The notes below the pieces were generated by a model, which was not told where the DNA came from, did not search any database, and saw nothing but the letters and a program-made list of their open reading frames with translations. Source: Clostridia bacterium (GTDB taxonomy: Bacteria; Bacillota; Clostridia; Oscillospirales; Acutalibacteraceae). Taken from it: a stretch of DNA of 64,000 nucleotides. Location: the NCBI GenBank assembly GCA_017516745.1, contig JAFXBF010000012.1:1-64000 (forward strand), in the 5' to 3' direction. The translations under genes and the position numbers were made by a program. This document shows positions 41,828 to 51,936 of this stretch, piece by piece (position 1 is the stretch's first letter; every line of letters starts with the position of its first letter).

Positions 41828-42151
41828 ATGAATAAGGTTCATGTTAAAAAGGGCGACGAAGTAGTCGTCATCAACGGTAAATACCGTGGCGCACGAGGCA
41901 AGGTTATGCAGGTTTCTCCCAGCGAAAACAAGGTTATTGTTGAGGGTGTAAACATCGTAACAAAGCACGTAAAGCCCCGCAAGATGGGTGAGCCCGGCGG
42001 CCTTGTAAAGGCTGAGAGCGCACTCTACGCTGACAAGGTTCAGCTTATCTGCCCCAAGTGCGGCAGAGCTACAAGAACCGGCAGCAAAATCAACGCTAAA
42101 GGTCAGAAGGTACGCACCTGCAAGAAGGCAGACTGCGGAGCAGAATTTTAA
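41828..42151 (+). CDS. rplX: 50S ribosomal protein L24
   Basis: 107 residues from ATG 41828 (GGAGGTAC upstream), not the longer open frame from 41762. The KOW motif VKKGDEVVVINGKYRGARGKV opens the protein. The C-terminus carries a Cys4 ribbon (ICPKCGRAT ... RTCKKADCGAEF), a zinc-type form of the L24 tail. L24 initiates 50S assembly. Confidence 0.98.
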   Translation: MNKVHVKKGDEVVVINGKYRGARGKVMQVSPSENKVIVEGVNIVTKHVKPRKMGEPGGLVKAESALYADKVQLICPKCGRATRTGSKINAKGQKVRTCKKADCGAEF

Positions 42152-42169
42152 GGGAGGTACATGACTGAA

Positions 42170-42709
42170 ATGGCACAGCTTAAAGAACAGTACAAGAACG
42201 AGATTGCGCCTGCTCTTATGAAGAAGTTCGGTTACAAGAGCGTCATGCAGATCCCGAAGCTTGACAAGGTCGTTATCAACGTCGGTGCCGGCGAGGCAAG
42301 AGATAACCCCAAGGCTATCGACGCTATCATCTCCGACCTTTCCCAGATCACCGGTCAGAAGCCCATCGTTTGTAAGGCTAAGAAGTCCGTTGCAAACTTC
42401 AAGCTTCGTGAGGGTATGAACATCGGTGTTAAGGTCACACTCAGAGGCGAGAGAATGTACGAGTTTGTTGAAAGATTCTTCAACCTCGCTCTTCCCCGCG
42501 TTCGTGACTTCAGAGGCATTAATCCCAACTCTTTCGACGGCAGAGGCAACTACTCCATGGGTCTCAAGGAGCAGCTTGTTTTCCCCGAAATCGATTATGA
42601 TAAGATCGACAAGGTAAGAGGTATGGATATCTGCTTCGTAACCACAGCCAACACAGACGAAGAAGCTCGCGAGCTGCTCACTCTTATGGGCGCTCCGTTC
42701 TCAAAGTAA
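42170..42709 (+). CDS. rplE: 50S ribosomal protein L5
   Basis: 179 residues from ATG 42170, the usual family length; an in-frame ATG at 42161 lies only 3 nt after GGGAGGT and is less likely. [38 protein letters not shown] and [27 protein letters not shown] are diagnostic. L5 binds 5S rRNA and contacts P-site tRNA. Confidence 0.97.
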   Translation: MAQLKEQYKNEIAPALMKKFGYKSVMQIPKLDKVVINVGAGEARDNPKAIDAIISDLSQITGQKPIVCKAKKSVANFKLREGMNIGVKVTLRGERMYEFVERFFNLALPRVRDFRGINPNSFDGRGNYSMGLKEQLVFPEIDYDKIDKVRGMDICFVTTANTDEEARELLTLMGAPFSK

Positions 42710-42721
42710 GGAGGGAATACT

Positions 42722-42907
42722 GTGGCTAAGACATCAATGAAGGTAAAGCAGGCAAGACCCGCTAAGTATTCAACAAGACAGTACAACAGATGCAAGATCT
42801 GCGGTAGACCCCACGCCTATCTTCGTAAGTACGGCGTATGCCGCATCTGCTTCAGGGAGCTGGCACACGACGGCCAGATTCCCGGCGTAAAGAAAGCAAG
42901 CTGGTAA
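42722..42907 (+). CDS. rpsN: 30S ribosomal protein S14, zinc-binding type
   Basis: 61 residues, the short Cys4 form: CKIC-x12-CRIC binds one zinc. GTG start at 42722 with AAGGAGGG upstream. Low-zinc bacteria often carry a second, zinc-free S14 under Zur control; none is in this window. It sits between L5 and S8 as usual in Firmicutes. Confidence 0.98.
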   Translation: MAKTSMKVKQARPAKYSTRQYNRCKICGRPHAYLRKYGVCRICFRELAHDGQIPGVKKASW

Positions 42908-42932
42908 GAGCAATTGCAAAGGAGGTAACGGT

Positions 42933-43331
42933 ATGCAAATCACTGATTCCATCGCTGATATGCTTACGAGAATCCGTAACGCAAATTCCGCTAAGCATGA
43001 TACAGTGAAGGTTCCCGCATCCAACATGAAGAAGGCAATTGCTCAGATTCTTGTTGATGAGGGCTATATCAAGAGCTTTAAGGTTGAGGACGACGGCAAG
43101 CAGGGTATGATCGAGATCACCCTCAAGTACGGCCCCAACAAGTCCCAGATTATTACAGGTCTGCGCAGAGTTTCCAAGCCCGGTCTGCGTATGTACACAA
43201 ATTGTGAGGATATGCCCAAGGTTATGAACGGCCTCGGTATTGCAATCCTCTCAACCTCAAAGGGTATTATGACAGATAAGGATGCTCGCAAGGCCAATGT
43301 CGGCGGCGAAATCCTTGCATTCGTTTGGTAA
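42933..43331 (+). CDS. rpsH: 30S ribosomal protein S8
   Basis: 132 residues. [30 protein letters not shown] and the C-terminal [27 protein letters not shown] identify it. S8 binds helix 21 of 16S rRNA and, in enterobacteria, represses the spc operon by binding its mRNA near rplE. Confidence 0.98.
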   Translation: MQITDSIADMLTRIRNANSAKHDTVKVPASNMKKAIAQILVDEGYIKSFKVEDDGKQGMIEITLKYGPNKSQIITGLRRVSKPGLRMYTNCEDMPKVMNGLGIAILSTSKGIMTDKDARKANVGGEILAFVW

Positions 43332-43346
43332 GGAGGTGCTGCACAG

Positions 43347-43889
43347 ATGTCAAGAATAGGCAGAATGCCCATTGCGATTCCCGCAGGTGTTGACGTAACA
43401 ATCGACGGCAGCACAGTTACGGTTAAGGGCCCCAAGGGTACACTTACAAGAACCGTACACTCAAATATGGTCGTTGAGAAGGACGGCGCAACAATTACTG
43501 TTTCCCGCCCCAATGACGACAAGATGAACAGATCACTTCACGGTCTTACACGTACACTTATTGCTAACATGGTTACAGGTGTTAACGAGTCCTACAAGAA
43601 GGAGCTCGACGTTAACGGCGTTGGTTACCGTGTACAGGTACAGGGCAAGGATCTCGTTATGAACCTCGGTTTCTCACACCAGGTTATCATGACTGCTCCC
43701 GAGGGCATCACAGTTGAGTGTCCCACACCCAACAAGATCATTGTTTCCGGTCCCGACAAGCAGAAGGTTGGCCAGTTTGCTGCTGAAGTTCGCGAGAAGC
43801 GTCCCCCTGAGCCGTATAAGGGCAAGGGCATCAAGTACGTTGACGAACACATCCGCCGCAAAGAAGGTAAAGCCGGTAAGGGTAAATAA
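43347..43889 (+). CDS. rplF: 50S ribosomal protein L6
   Basis: 180 residues. [33 protein letters not shown] and the C-terminal signature [22 protein letters not shown] are diagnostic. L6 lies near the GTPase centre, contacting the sarcin-ricin loop. AAGGAGGTG precedes the start. Confidence 0.98.
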   Translation: MSRIGRMPIAIPAGVDVTIDGSTVTVKGPKGTLTRTVHSNMVVEKDGATITVSRPNDDKMNRSLHGLTRTLIANMVTGVNESYKKELDVNGVGYRVQVQGKDLVMNLGFSHQVIMTAPEGITVECPTPNKIIVSGPDKQKVGQFAAEVREKRPPEPYKGKGIKYVDEHIRRKEGKAGKGK

Positions 43890-43910
43890 GATTGAAGGAG
43901 TTGAAACGAA

Positions 43911-44270
43911 ATGGTTAAAAAGCCTGAAACAAGAAAGGCAAGAGACGCACGTCATGCAAGAGTGCGTAAAAAGATCTCCGGTACACCGGAGTGCCCCCGT
44001 CTCAGCGTATTCCGCTCCCTTCAGCATATCTATGCTCAGCTCATCGATGATGTTAACGGCGTAACAATCGCTGCAGCTTCATCTGTTGAGAAGGATTTCG
44101 CAGAGTACGGCGGAAACAAGTCCGCTGCCCGCAAGGTCGGCGAATTAGTCGCAAAGCGCGCTATCGAAAAAGGCGTTGAAAACGTTGTATTCGACAGAGG
44201 CGGTTATATCTACCACGGCCGTGTGCAAGAACTGGCCGAAGGCGCCCGTGAGGGCGGCCTGAAGTTCTGA
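43911..44270 (+). CDS. rplR: 50S ribosomal protein L18
   Basis: 119 residues. [34 protein letters not shown] and [26 protein letters not shown] identify this 5S rRNA-binding protein. Confidence 0.98.
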   Translation: MVKKPETRKARDARHARVRKKISGTPECPRLSVFRSLQHIYAQLIDDVNGVTIAAASSVEKDFAEYGGNKSAARKVGELVAKRAIEKGVENVVFDRGGYIYHGRVQELAEGAREGGLKF

Positions 44271-44287
44271 GTAAGGAGGGTAAAACT

Positions 44288-44788
44288 TTGGCTAAAATCG
44301 ACGCATCGGCATTAGAACTCCAGGAGCGCGTAGTTACCATCAACCGCGTTTCTAAAACAGTTAAGGGCGGCCGTATATTCAAGTTTGCTGCTCTCGTAGT
44401 TGTCGGCGACGGCAACGGTCTCGTAGGCTTCGGCCTTGGTAAGTCCGGCGAAGTTCCGGACGCTATCCGCAAGGGCATTGAGGATGCTAAGAAGAACCTC
44501 TTCAGAGTATCTCTGAAGGGCACAACAATTCCTCACGAGGTTATCGGCAAGTTTGGCGCAGGCGTTGTTCTGCTCAAGCCCGCTGCACCCGGTACCGGTG
44601 TTATCGCCGGCGGCCCTGTCCGTGCAGTTGTTGAAACAGTTGGTATCAAGGACATCCGTTCCAAGGCTCTCCGTTCCAACAACCCCTGCAATGTTGTAAG
44701 AGCTACTATCGACGGTCTCAAGCAGCTTCGTTCTCTTGATGAGATTGCAGCTGTCCGCGGTAAGTCAGCAGAAGAAATTCTTGGTTAA
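44288..44788 (+). CDS. rpsE: 30S ribosomal protein S5
   Basis: 166 residues from a TTG start at 44288 with AAGGAGGG ahead, one of few non-AUG starts in the operon. [48 protein letters not shown] is the diagnostic N-terminal double-stranded RNA-binding domain. Fidelity and spectinomycin site. Confidence 0.98.
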   Translation: MAKIDASALELQERVVTINRVSKTVKGGRIFKFAALVVVGDGNGLVGFGLGKSGEVPDAIRKGIEDAKKNLFRVSLKGTTIPHEVIGKFGAGVVLLKPAAPGTGVIAGGPVRAVVETVGIKDIRSKALRSNNPCNVVRATIDGLKQLRSLDEIAAVRGKSAEEILG

Positions 44789-44802
44789 GGAGGGTGGAAC
44801 AA

Positions 44803-44982
44803 ATGGCAGATATTAAGGTCAAGCTCGTCAAAAGTCTGATCGGTTCCAATAAGAGCCAGATTGCCACCGCTCACTCACTCGGTCTCAAGAAGATTGGTGA
44901 TGAAAAGGTTCAGCCCGATAATGCAGCTACTCAGGGCAAGGTTAAGAAGATAGTTCACCTTGTTCAGGTAAGCGAAGCGTAA
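44803..44982 (+). CDS. rpmD: 50S ribosomal protein L30
   Basis: 59 residues from ATG 44803; an upstream GTG at 44794 overlaps the Shine-Dalgarno AAGGAGGG. MADIKVKLVKSLIGSNKSQIATAHSLGLKKIG is diagnostic of the short bacterial form. Confidence 0.98.
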   Translation: MADIKVKLVKSLIGSNKSQIATAHSLGLKKIGDEKVQPDNAATQGKVKKIVHLVQVSEA

Positions 44983-45001
44983 GCAAGGAGGTGCTTGAGA
45001 A

Positions 45002-45445
45002 ATGAAATTACATGAACTTTCACCGGCACCCGGTTCCACAGCGGAACGCAAGCGTATCGGTAGAGGTCCCGCTTCCGGTCAGGGTAAGACCGCAGGTAAG
45101 GGTCACAAAGGTCAGAAGGCTCGTGCCGGCAGAGGCATGAGAGCCGGTTTCGAAGGCGGCCAGATGCCCCTTCAGAGACGAATCCCCAAGAGAGGCTTCG
45201 TCAACATTTTCGCAAAAGAGATTGCTATTGTTAATCTTTCCGCTCTTGAAGAGAAGTTCGCAGACGGCGCAGTAGTCGACGTTGAGGCTCTCATCGCAGC
45301 AGGCCTTGTTAAGAAGGAGCTCGACGGCGTAAAGGTTCTCGGCAACGGCGAAATCACAAAGAAGCTCACCGTTAAGGTCAATGCATTTTCTGAGTCTGCT
45401 AAGGCAAAGATTGAAGCTGCAGGCGGAAAGGCAGAGGTGATCTGA
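45002..45445 (+). CDS. rplO: 50S ribosomal protein L15
   Basis: 147 residues. The basic Gly-rich N-terminus ([25 protein letters not shown]) threads into the 50S subunit, followed by [17 protein letters not shown]. It ends one base before secY, so secY translation is coupled to it. Confidence 0.98.
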   Translation: MKLHELSPAPGSTAERKRIGRGPASGQGKTAGKGHKGQKARAGRGMRAGFEGGQMPLQRRIPKRGFVNIFAKEIAIVNLSALEEKFADGAVVDVEALIAAGLVKKELDGVKVLGNGEITKKLTVKVNAFSESAKAKIEAAGGKAEVI

Positions 45446-45446
45446 G

Positions 45447-46793
45447 GTGCTGCAAACAATAATCAACGCGTGGAAGATTGCCGACCTGCGTAAAAAGATA
45501 CTGTTCACAGCCCTCATCATCTTTATATTCAGACTCGGTGCAGCAATTCCCGTTCCTTTCACTAACATCGCTGAAGGCGGTATCCTTCAGGGTGCAGCAG
45601 AGGGCACGTTTATGAGCTACCTGAGCATGATGACAGGTGACGCGTTTGCATACGGTACAATCTTCGCTATGTCGATTACCCCGTACATCAACTCGTCAAT
45701 TATCATGCAGCTCCTCACTGTAGCAATTCCTCCCCTTGAGAGACTCTCCAAGGAAGGCGAGGAAGGCCGCAAGAAGATTGCGTCCATCACACGTTTTGTT
45801 ACAGTAGGTCTCGGTCTCATGCAGTCCACCGCATACTACTTCTATCTGAGAAATCAGAACTACCTTATGACTGACGACAGCGGTGCTAAGTTCACCGGCT
45901 TCTACGCAGTCTTCCAGGCACTTGTTATTATCCTCTGCCTCACAGCCGGTACCGCATTCATTATGTGGCTCGGCGAGCAGATTAACAACAAGGGCATCGG
46001 CAACGGTATCTCCATCATCCTTTTTGCAGGTATCGTTTCCCGTATCCCCGCAATGGTTATGTCCGTAGTTTCTTACTTCCAGCTTGGCGGTCCCTACTAC
46101 GTACTTGCTCCCTTCGTCGGTGTTATGGCACTTCTTATGATTGCCTTCATCGTTTGGATGGACAATGCTGAAAGACGCATTCCCGTGCAGTACGCAAAGA
46201 GAGTTGTCGGCAGAAAGATGTACGGCGGCCAGAGCACACACATTCCGATGAAAGTAAATATGTCCGGCGTTATGCCCGTCATCTTTGCTTCATCTATCCT
46301 TTCTCTTCCTCCCACGATTCAGATGTTTGTAAACGTTTCGGAGGATAGCCCCTGGAACACCTTCTTCGGTATCTTCCAGGCAACACACCCTGTTTACATT
46401 GTTCTCTATTTCGTAATGATTATCTTCTTTGCATACTTCTATGCACAGATTCAGTACAATCCCATCGAAATGGCAAACAACATCCGTAAGAACAGCGGTG
46501 CTATTCCGGGTATCCGTCCCGGCAAGCCCACATCCGATTATATTGCAAAGATTCTGTCAAGACTCACACTTATGGGCGCACTCCTTCTGAGCGTTGTCGC
46601 ACTTTTCCCGACACTCTTCAGCCAGGTTGCTACCTTCTGCCTCGACAAGTTCTCCGACGGTTACTACAGCCAGGGTATCAACATCTCCCTGGGCGGTACA
46701 TCAATCATCATTATGGTTGGTGTCGCACTTGAAACCGTTAAGCAGCTTGAGAGCCAGATGATGATGCGTCACTATAAGGGCTTCCTTGATTAA
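45447..46793 (+). CDS. secY: Protein translocase subunit SecY
   Basis: 448 residues with ten membrane helices. Signatures: IFIFRLGAAIPVP in the first helix, the plug-region start, MSITPYINSSIIMQLL, and the cytoplasmic loops QYAKRVVGRKMYGGQSTHIPMKVN and NPIEMANNIRKNSGAIPGIRPGKPT, which contact the ribosome and SecA. GTG start at 45447 with AGAGGTG inside rplO. It exports the many signal-peptide proteins encoded in this window. SecE and SecG are not here. Confidence 0.99.
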   Translation: MLQTIINAWKIADLRKKILFTALIIFIFRLGAAIPVPFTNIAEGGILQGAAEGTFMSYLSMMTGDAFAYGTIFAMSITPYINSSIIMQLLTVAIPPLERLSKEGEEGRKKIASITRFVTVGLGLMQSTAYYFYLRNQNYLMTDDSGAKFTGFYAVFQALVIILCLTAGTAFIMWLGEQINNKGIGNGISIILFAGIVSRIPAMVMSVVSYFQLGGPYYVLAPFVGVMALLMIAFIVWMDNAERRIPVQYAKRVVGRKMYGGQSTHIPMKVNMSGVMPVIFASSILSLPPTIQMFVNVSEDSPWNTFFGIFQATHPVYIVLYFVMIIFFAYFYAQIQYNPIEMANNIRKNSGAIPGIRPGKPTSDYIAKILSRLTLMGALLLSVVALFPTLFSQVATFCLDKFSDGYYSQGINISLGGTSIIIMVGVALETVKQLESQMMMRHYKGFLD

Positions 46794-46819
46794 GAATTAA
46801 GCCGGAAAGGACAATTGAT

Positions 46820-47452
46820 ATGAAACTGATTCTTCTCGGCGCACCGGGCGCAGGTAAGGGCACACAGGCTGAGGTCATCAGCGAAAAGCTTTCTATCCCT
46901 GCTGTTTCAACCGGCAATATCATTCGTGAAGCCCTTGCCAACGGCACAGAGATGGGCCTCAAGGCAAAATCATTCATCGATGCAGGTCAGCTCGTTCCCG
47001 ATGATGTTGTTATCGGCATCATCAAGGAACGCCTTGCAAAGGATGATTGTGCCAACGGCTTCATTCTCGACGGCTTCCCCAGAACAATTCCCCAGGCTGA
47101 GGCACTCGATGCAATGGGCGTAATCATTGACCGAGTAATCAGCATTGAGGTAGAGGACGAAAGAATAGTTCGCAGAATGTCCGGCAGACGTGTCTGCAAA
47201 GCGTGCGGTTCTTCCTACCACCTCGAATACAAGAAGCCCGCTCAGGACGGCGTATGTAACGCATGCGGCGGTGAGCTGGTTCAGAGAAAAGACGATCATC
47301 CCGACACGGTTCTCGACAGACTGCACGTTTACCACGAGCAGACAGAGCCGCTCAAGGATTACTATGAGAAGAAGGGCATCCTTCGCATAGTTGTAGGTCA
47401 GGAGGAAGTTGCTGATACAACAGCACTCACCCTCAAGGCTTTGGAGGATTAA
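46820..47452 (+). CDS. adk: Adenylate kinase, zinc-containing
   Basis: 210 residues. P-loop GAPGAGKGTQAE (residues ~7-18), NMP-binding STGNIIREA, FILDGFPRTIPQAEAL, and a LID domain with Cys4 zinc site (CKACGSSYH ... CNACGGELV), the form of Gram-positive bacteria. Interconverts ATP + AMP with 2 ADP. Third gene of the secY-adk-map unit. Confidence 0.99.
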   Translation: MKLILLGAPGAGKGTQAEVISEKLSIPAVSTGNIIREALANGTEMGLKAKSFIDAGQLVPDDVVIGIIKERLAKDDCANGFILDGFPRTIPQAEALDAMGVIIDRVISIEVEDERIVRRMSGRRVCKACGSSYHLEYKKPAQDGVCNACGGELVQRKDDHPDTVLDRLHVYHEQTEPLKDYYEKKGILRIVVGQEEVADTTALTLKALED

Positions 47453-47454
47453 GC

Positions 47455-48204
47455 ATGATAGTGCTGAAAACCAATCGGGAGCTTGCCCTTATGAGAGAGG
47501 CTTGCAGAATCTCGGCTGGGGCATTAAGAGTGGCAGGCGAGGCGGTTCAGCCCGGAGTAACAACCGAGGAAATTGACCGCATAGCTTACGAGTATATAAT
47601 CAGGCAGGGTGCAAAGCCCAACTTCCTGAATTACAACGGCTTTCCTGCCACCGCATGCATTTCCATAAACGACGAGGTTATTCACGGCATTCCGAGCAAG
47701 AAGCGTATCATCCGTGAAGGCGACATAGTCAGCATTGACCTTGGCGCCACAATCAACGGCTATCACGGCGATAACGCCGCCACTTTCGCAGCGGGCAAAA
47801 TCAGCCCTGAAGCGGAGCGGCTGATCAACACCACCAGAGAAAGCCTTTACGAAGGTATCAAGGCGGCTGTTGCAGGCGGCAGAATCGGCGATATATCCGC
47901 TGCGGTACAACGCTACTGTGAGGAAAGAGGCTATTCCGTCGTACGCGATTTCGTTGGACACGGAATAGGCACAAAGCTGCACGAAGACCCCGGAGTACCA
48001 AATTACGGCACACCCGGCAGAGGTGTGCGCCTGTTACCGGGCATGACTTTGGCCATTGAACCCATGATAAATGCGGGTGGCTACGAGGTCAGACAGCTCT
48101 CAGACGGCTGGACTATAAAGACGAAAGACGCAGGTCTGTCTGCACATTTTGAGCATACCGTTGCAATAACAAACGACGGTCCGAAGATTCTCACCGTAGA
48201 ATGA
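47455..48204 (+). CDS. map: Methionine aminopeptidase, type I
   Basis: 249 residues. Metal ligands are visible in SIDLGATINGYHGDNAAT (two Asp), GHGIGTKLHEDPGVPNYG (His), AIEPMINAGG (Glu) and FEHTVAIT (Glu). It removes the initiator Met from nascent proteins. It begins 2 nt after adk. No extra SH3-binding zinc extension, so it is the short form. Confidence 0.99.
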   Translation: MIVLKTNRELALMREACRISAGALRVAGEAVQPGVTTEEIDRIAYEYIIRQGAKPNFLNYNGFPATACISINDEVIHGIPSKKRIIREGDIVSIDLGATINGYHGDNAATFAAGKISPEAERLINTTRESLYEGIKAAVAGGRIGDISAAVQRYCEERGYSVVRDFVGHGIGTKLHEDPGVPNYGTPGRGVRLLPGMTLAIEPMINAGGYEVRQLSDGWTIKTKDAGLSAHFEHTVAITNDGPKILTVE

Positions 48205-48215
48205 GGAGAATTGGT

Positions 48216-48464
48216 ATGGAGCTCAGAACAGGAAGTGTCGTCCGCACAAAGGCGGGGCACGACAAAGATAAGCTAATGGCTGTTGTCGGTACCAAGGGCA
48301 AGTGGTTACTGCTCTGCGACGGTAAAGAACGAAGGCTCGAAAAGCCGAAGCTCAAAAACCCGTTGCACACAGCGCCCACAAACACGGTACTCGAACAAAG
48401 CGCAATGGCAACCAATCGCAGTTTAAGAAAAGCACTCGCCGCAATCGACGGCAAGGCTCAATGA
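48216..48464 (+). CDS. KOW-domain RNA-binding protein (L14e/L6e/L27e-like)
   Basis: 82 residues from ATG 48216 (GAGGAG 6 nt upstream; the overlapping ATG at 48201 is inside that signal region). The N-terminal ~45 residues form a KOW/SH3-like barrel: LRTGSVVRTKAGHDKDKLMAVVGTKGKWLLLCDGKERRLEKPKLKNP. The tail is helical and basic. This gene sits between map and infA in many Firmicutes; its role is unknown, perhaps ribosome assembly. It would be easily missed by homology to named ribosomal proteins. Confidence 0.85.
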   Translation: MELRTGSVVRTKAGHDKDKLMAVVGTKGKWLLLCDGKERRLEKPKLKNPLHTAPTNTVLEQSAMATNRSLRKALAAIDGKAQ

Positions 48465-48484
48465 ACTCAGGGAGGTAAAAGTTA

Positions 48485-48703
48485 ATGTCAAAACAGGATA
48501 TGATCGAAGTTGAAGGTACAGTAATCGAAGCGCTCCCGAATGCAACCTTTCAGGTAGAGCTTGAGAACGGACACAGGCTGCTGGCTCATATCTCAGGTAA
48601 GCTGAGAATGAACTACATCCGTATCCTTCCCGGCGACAAGGTAACGGTTGAAATGTCACCGTACGACCTGACCAAGGGCCGCATTACGTGGCGCACAAAA
48701 TAA
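48485..48703 (+). CDS. infA: Translation initiation factor IF-1
   Basis: 72 residues, a single OB fold: [65 protein letters not shown] is diagnostic. It binds the 30S A site during initiation. GGGAGG lies upstream. Confidence 0.99.
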   Translation: MSKQDMIEVEGTVIEALPNATFQVELENGHRLLAHISGKLRMNYIRILPGDKVTVEMSPYDLTKGRITWRTK

Positions 48704-48733
48704 GCACAGCGTATTATCAAGGAGGTATTCCAA

Positions 48734-48847
48734 ATGAAAGTCAGACCTTCTGTAAAGAAAATTTGCGAGAAGTGCAAAGTCATTAAGCGCAAGGGTAAGA
48801 TCATGGTTATCTGTGAGAATCCCAAGCACAAGCAGCGTCAGGGTTAA
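48734..48847 (+). CDS. rpmJ: 50S ribosomal protein L36, zinc type
   Basis: 37 residues, too short to be found by length filters. [17 protein letters not shown] with C11, C14, C27 and H32 as the zinc ligands and the usual KHKQRQG end. AAGGAGG precedes the ATG. It lies between infA and rpsM, the standard position. Confidence 0.97.
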   Translation: MKVRPSVKKICEKCKVIKRKGKIMVICENPKHKQRQG

Positions 48848-48882
48848 TTGACGCAAACCATTAACGGAGGTGCAACTGAAAA

Positions 48883-49251
48883 ATGGCGCGTATATCAGGT
48901 GTTGATCTGCCCAGAGATAAGAGAGTCGAAATCGGCCTCACATACATCTACGGCATCGGTCTTAAGACAGCTAAGGACATTATCGCGGCAACAGGGATTA
49001 ATCCCGACACGAGAGTAAAGGACCTCACAGAAGACGAGGTTTCCAAGCTCCGTGAGTATATCGACCACAACGTTAAGGTCGAAGGTGATCTCAGAAGAGA
49101 AACCGCATTCGACATCAAGAGACTTGTAGAAATCGGCTGCTACCGTGGCTTACGCCACCGCAAGGGTCTCCCCGTAAGAGGTCAGCGTTCAAAGACAAAC
49201 GCTCGTACCCGTAAGGGCCCCAAGAAGACGATTGCTAACAAGAAGAAATAA
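48883..49251 (+). CDS. rpsM: 30S ribosomal protein S13
   Basis: 122 residues. [26 protein letters not shown] and the C-terminal basic tail [25 protein letters not shown] identify it. It contacts P-site tRNA and L5 across the subunit interface. Confidence 0.98.
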   Translation: MARISGVDLPRDKRVEIGLTYIYGIGLKTAKDIIAATGINPDTRVKDLTEDEVSKLREYIDHNVKVEGDLRRETAFDIKRLVEIGCYRGLRHRKGLPVRGQRSKTNARTRKGPKKTIANKKK

Positions 49252-49269
49252 GTGAAGGAGGAATAAGTC

Positions 49270-49674
49270 ATGGCAAAAGCTAACGTTAAAAAAGCCGGTG
49301 CAACACGCAGACGCCGTGAGCGCAAGCACATAGAGCGTGGTGCAGCACACATCCAGTCCACCTTCAACAACACGATTGTCACTATTACAGACACACAGGG
49401 CAACGCAGTTTCATGGGCAAGCGCAGGCGAAATGGGCTTCAGAGGTTCCAGAAAGTCCACTCCCTTCGCAGCACAGACAGCAGCAGAGACTGCTGCAAAG
49501 GCAGCTATGGAACACGGTATGAAGTATGTTGAAGTTTACGTAAAGGGCCCCGGCGCAGGCCGTGAGGCTGCAATCAGAGCTCTTCAGACAGCAGGTCTTG
49601 AAGTAAGCATGATTAAGGACGTAACTCCCATTCCCCATAACGGTTGCCGTCCGCCTAAACGCCGTCGCGTATAA
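49270..49674 (+). CDS. rpsK: 30S ribosomal protein S11
   Basis: 134 residues. [28 protein letters not shown] and [16 protein letters not shown] at the C-terminus are diagnostic; the Asn-Gly near the end is the site of isoaspartate formation in E. coli S11. Located on the 30S platform. Confidence 0.98.
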   Translation: MAKANVKKAGATRRRRERKHIERGAAHIQSTFNNTIVTITDTQGNAVSWASAGEMGFRGSRKSTPFAAQTAAETAAKAAMEHGMKYVEVYVKGPGAGREAAIRALQTAGLEVSMIKDVTPIPHNGCRPPKRRRV

Positions 49675-49696
49675 CAAATAAGGAGGTAACAAGCAA

Positions 49697-50299
49697 ATGG
49701 CAAAGAATATGCAACCCATTGCTAAGCGTTGCAAAGCTTTGGGCATTTCTCCCGCAGTTATGGGTTATGCGAACAAGGAAACTTTCCGTAATCCCGGCGG
49801 TCAGAGGAGAAGAAAAAAGAGTGAGTACGGTATGCAGCTTAACGAGAAGCAGAAGGTTAAGTTCATCTACGGCATTCTTGAGAAGCAGTTCCACACATAC
49901 TACGAGAAGGCTGTTGCAATGCCCGGTAAAGCCGGTGATAACCTGCTTATCACTTGCGAGCGCCGCCTTGACAACGTAGTATTCAGACTTGGCCTTGCTC
50001 TCACACGCCGTCAGGCTCGTCAGCTCGTCAGCCACTCTCACTTCACTGTTAACGGCAAAAAGGTTAACATTCCTTCCTATCAGGTTAAGGCAGGCGACGT
50101 TATCGAGGTAGCAGAGAAGAGCCGCTCTTCCGCAGCTTTCACTCGCCTTACAGGTTCGGATGCTCCCATCTTCACAACTCCCGCATGGATGGAGCGTGAG
50201 AAGGATACACTCAAGGGCACAGTCCTCAGCATCCCCACTCGTGAGCAGATTGATACTCCCGTTGAGGAGCATCTTATCGTCGAGCTTTACTCGAAGTAA
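49697..50299 (+). CDS. rpsD: 30S ribosomal protein S4 (zinc-free form)
   Basis: 200 residues. The S4 RNA-binding domain is visible ([46 protein letters not shown]). The N-terminus has a single Cys (AKRCKALG) and no Cys4 cluster, so this is the zinc-independent form, in contrast to the zinc forms of S14 and L36 nearby. S4 nucleates 30S assembly. Confidence 0.98.
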   Translation: MAKNMQPIAKRCKALGISPAVMGYANKETFRNPGGQRRRKKSEYGMQLNEKQKVKFIYGILEKQFHTYYEKAVAMPGKAGDNLLITCERRLDNVVFRLGLALTRRQARQLVSHSHFTVNGKKVNIPSYQVKAGDVIEVAEKSRSSAAFTRLTGSDAPIFTTPAWMEREKDTLKGTVLSIPTREQIDTPVEEHLIVELYSK

Positions 50300-50346
50300 T
50301 ATTGATTTATTGCGTATATTACTCAATTTAACAAGGAGGGTTTTGA

Positions 50347-51297
50347 ATGATCGGAATTGAGAAGCCCAAAATCGAAACTGCCGAATTCAGCGCAAGCGGT
50401 GATTACGGAAGATTCGTACTTGAACCGCTGGAGCGTGGCTACGGCACAACTCTCGGCAACAGCCTTAGAAGAGTTCTGCTTTCCTCGCTTCCGGGTTACG
50501 CAATCACATCTGTCAAGATTGAAGGCGTTCACCACGAGTTTTCAACAATCAAGGGTGTTAAGGAAGATGTAACAGAGATCGTCCTCAACCTCAAGAGCGT
50601 AATCCTCAAGATTCACGGCGATGGCCCCAAGACAATGTACATCGACGCTTCAGGCGCAGGCGTTGTCACAGCCGGCGACATCAGCACAGACAGCGAGGTT
50701 GAAATCATCAACCCCGAGCTGCCTATCGCTACACTTGATGCTGACGCTCACCTTAGCATGGAGCTTACCTGCGACAAGGGTCGTGGCTACGTTTCAGCAG
50801 AGCGCAACAAGGCTCTTATGCAGCCCATCATCGGCGTTATCGCAATTGACTCTATTTACACACCTGTTTTAAAGGTTAATTACACAGTCGAGAACACACG
50901 TGTAGGCCAGATTACTGACTACGACAAGCTCACGCTTGAGGTGTGGACAGACGGCACCATTAATGCAAAGGAAGCCGTTTCTCTTGGCGCCAAGATCCTC
51001 AACGAGCATCTCAGTCTCTTCGGAGATCTGTCGGATGAGGCTTTCGACACAGAGGTAATGGTTGTCAAAGACGACAACAACACAGAAAAAGTTCTGGAGA
51101 TGACCATTGAGGAACTTGACCTGTCTGTGCGCTCCTTCAACTGCTTGAAGAGAGCCGGAATCAACAAGGTTGAAGATCTTATCAATAAGTCAGAAGAGGA
51201 CATGATGAAGGTCCGCAACCTCGGCAAGAAGTCACTTGACGAAGTTGTTGCAAAGCTCAGAAGCCTCGGCTTCGACCTTCGCAAGGAAGAGGAATAA
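50347..51297 (+). CDS. rpoA: DNA-directed RNA polymerase subunit alpha
   Basis: 316 residues. The N-terminal domain (residues ~1-230; [28 protein letters not shown]) dimerises and binds beta and beta'. A linker leads to the C-terminal domain ([44 protein letters not shown]), which contacts UP elements and activators. Its position between rpsD and rplQ is standard. Confidence 0.99.
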   Translation: MIGIEKPKIETAEFSASGDYGRFVLEPLERGYGTTLGNSLRRVLLSSLPGYAITSVKIEGVHHEFSTIKGVKEDVTEIVLNLKSVILKIHGDGPKTMYIDASGAGVVTAGDISTDSEVEIINPELPIATLDADAHLSMELTCDKGRGYVSAERNKALMQPIIGVIAIDSIYTPVLKVNYTVENTRVGQITDYDKLTLEVWTDGTINAKEAVSLGAKILNEHLSLFGDLSDEAFDTEVMVVKDDNNTEKVLEMTIEELDLSVRSFNCLKRAGINKVEDLINKSEEDMMKVRNLGKKSLDEVVAKLRSLGFDLRKEEE

Positions 51298-51337
51298 TCT
51301 TCAACCCAACACATTTATCTGTAAAGGAGTGTTTTAA

Positions 51338-51730
51338 ATGCCCGGAACCAGAAAGCTCGGCAGAGCCAGCGACCACCGTATGGCAATGCTTCGTGCAATG
51401 GTGACATATCTTTTAGAGAATGGCAAAATTGAAACCACCGTTACAAGGGCAAAGGAAGTCCGTGCGCTGACAGAGAAAATGATCACTGTCGCAAAGGACA
51501 ACAGCCTCAACGCTAAGCGTCAGGCTCTTGCTTTCGTCACAAAGGAAGAGGTCGTTAAGAAGCTCTTCGACGAAATCGCCCCCAAATATAAGGATGTTAA
51601 CGGCGGCTATTGCCGTATTACCAAGACAGGCCCCCGTCGTGGTGACGCAGCGGAAATGTGCATCATCGAGCTCGTTGATGACAAGGCAGCTGTCGAGGAA
51701 ACAAAGAAGGCTAAGAAGGCTTCCAAGTAA
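51338..51730 (+). CDS. rplQ: 50S ribosomal protein L17
   Basis: 130 residues. [42 protein letters not shown] is diagnostic; [16 protein letters not shown] closes the fold. A Lys/Ala-rich tail follows. It is the last gene of the 32-gene unit, with a terminator 38 nt on. Confidence 0.98.
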   Translation: MPGTRKLGRASDHRMAMLRAMVTYLLENGKIETTVTRAKEVRALTEKMITVAKDNSLNAKRQALAFVTKEEVVKKLFDEIAPKYKDVNGGYCRITKTGPRRGDAAEMCIIELVDDKAAVEETKKAKKASK

Positions 51731-51767
51731 GTCTTACAGCTTTTAAAATCTAACAGATATCTTTTAA

Positions 51768-51796
51768 CGCCTGAGCTTAACCGCTCGGGCGTTTTT
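51768..51796 (+). terminator. Terminator of the S10-spc-alpha operon
   Basis: CGCCTGAGC (51768-51776) pairs with GCTCGGGCG (51783-51791), then TTTTT. Confidence 0.9.
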
Positions 51797-51821
51797 CATC
51801 AAACCGCAAACAAAAAAGAAT

Positions 51822-51890
51822 TGTCATCCTGAGTGAAACGAAGGATCTTTAAAAGCAATTAAAGATTCTTCACTAACGTTCAGAATGACA
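51822..51890. repeat. TGTCATYCTGA...GAATGACA palindromic repeat, copy 1
   Basis: Ends TGTCATCCTGA and TCAGAATGACA form an imperfect inverted repeat, with GAAGGATCTTT/AAAGATTCTTC in the middle. A second copy is at 60084-60150. It is a miniature foldback element or a transcribed hairpin. Confidence 0.7.
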
Positions 51891-51936
51891 CTTTTTTATG
51901 CCTTGCTATACAGAAATGTCAAAAAATGCCAAAATG

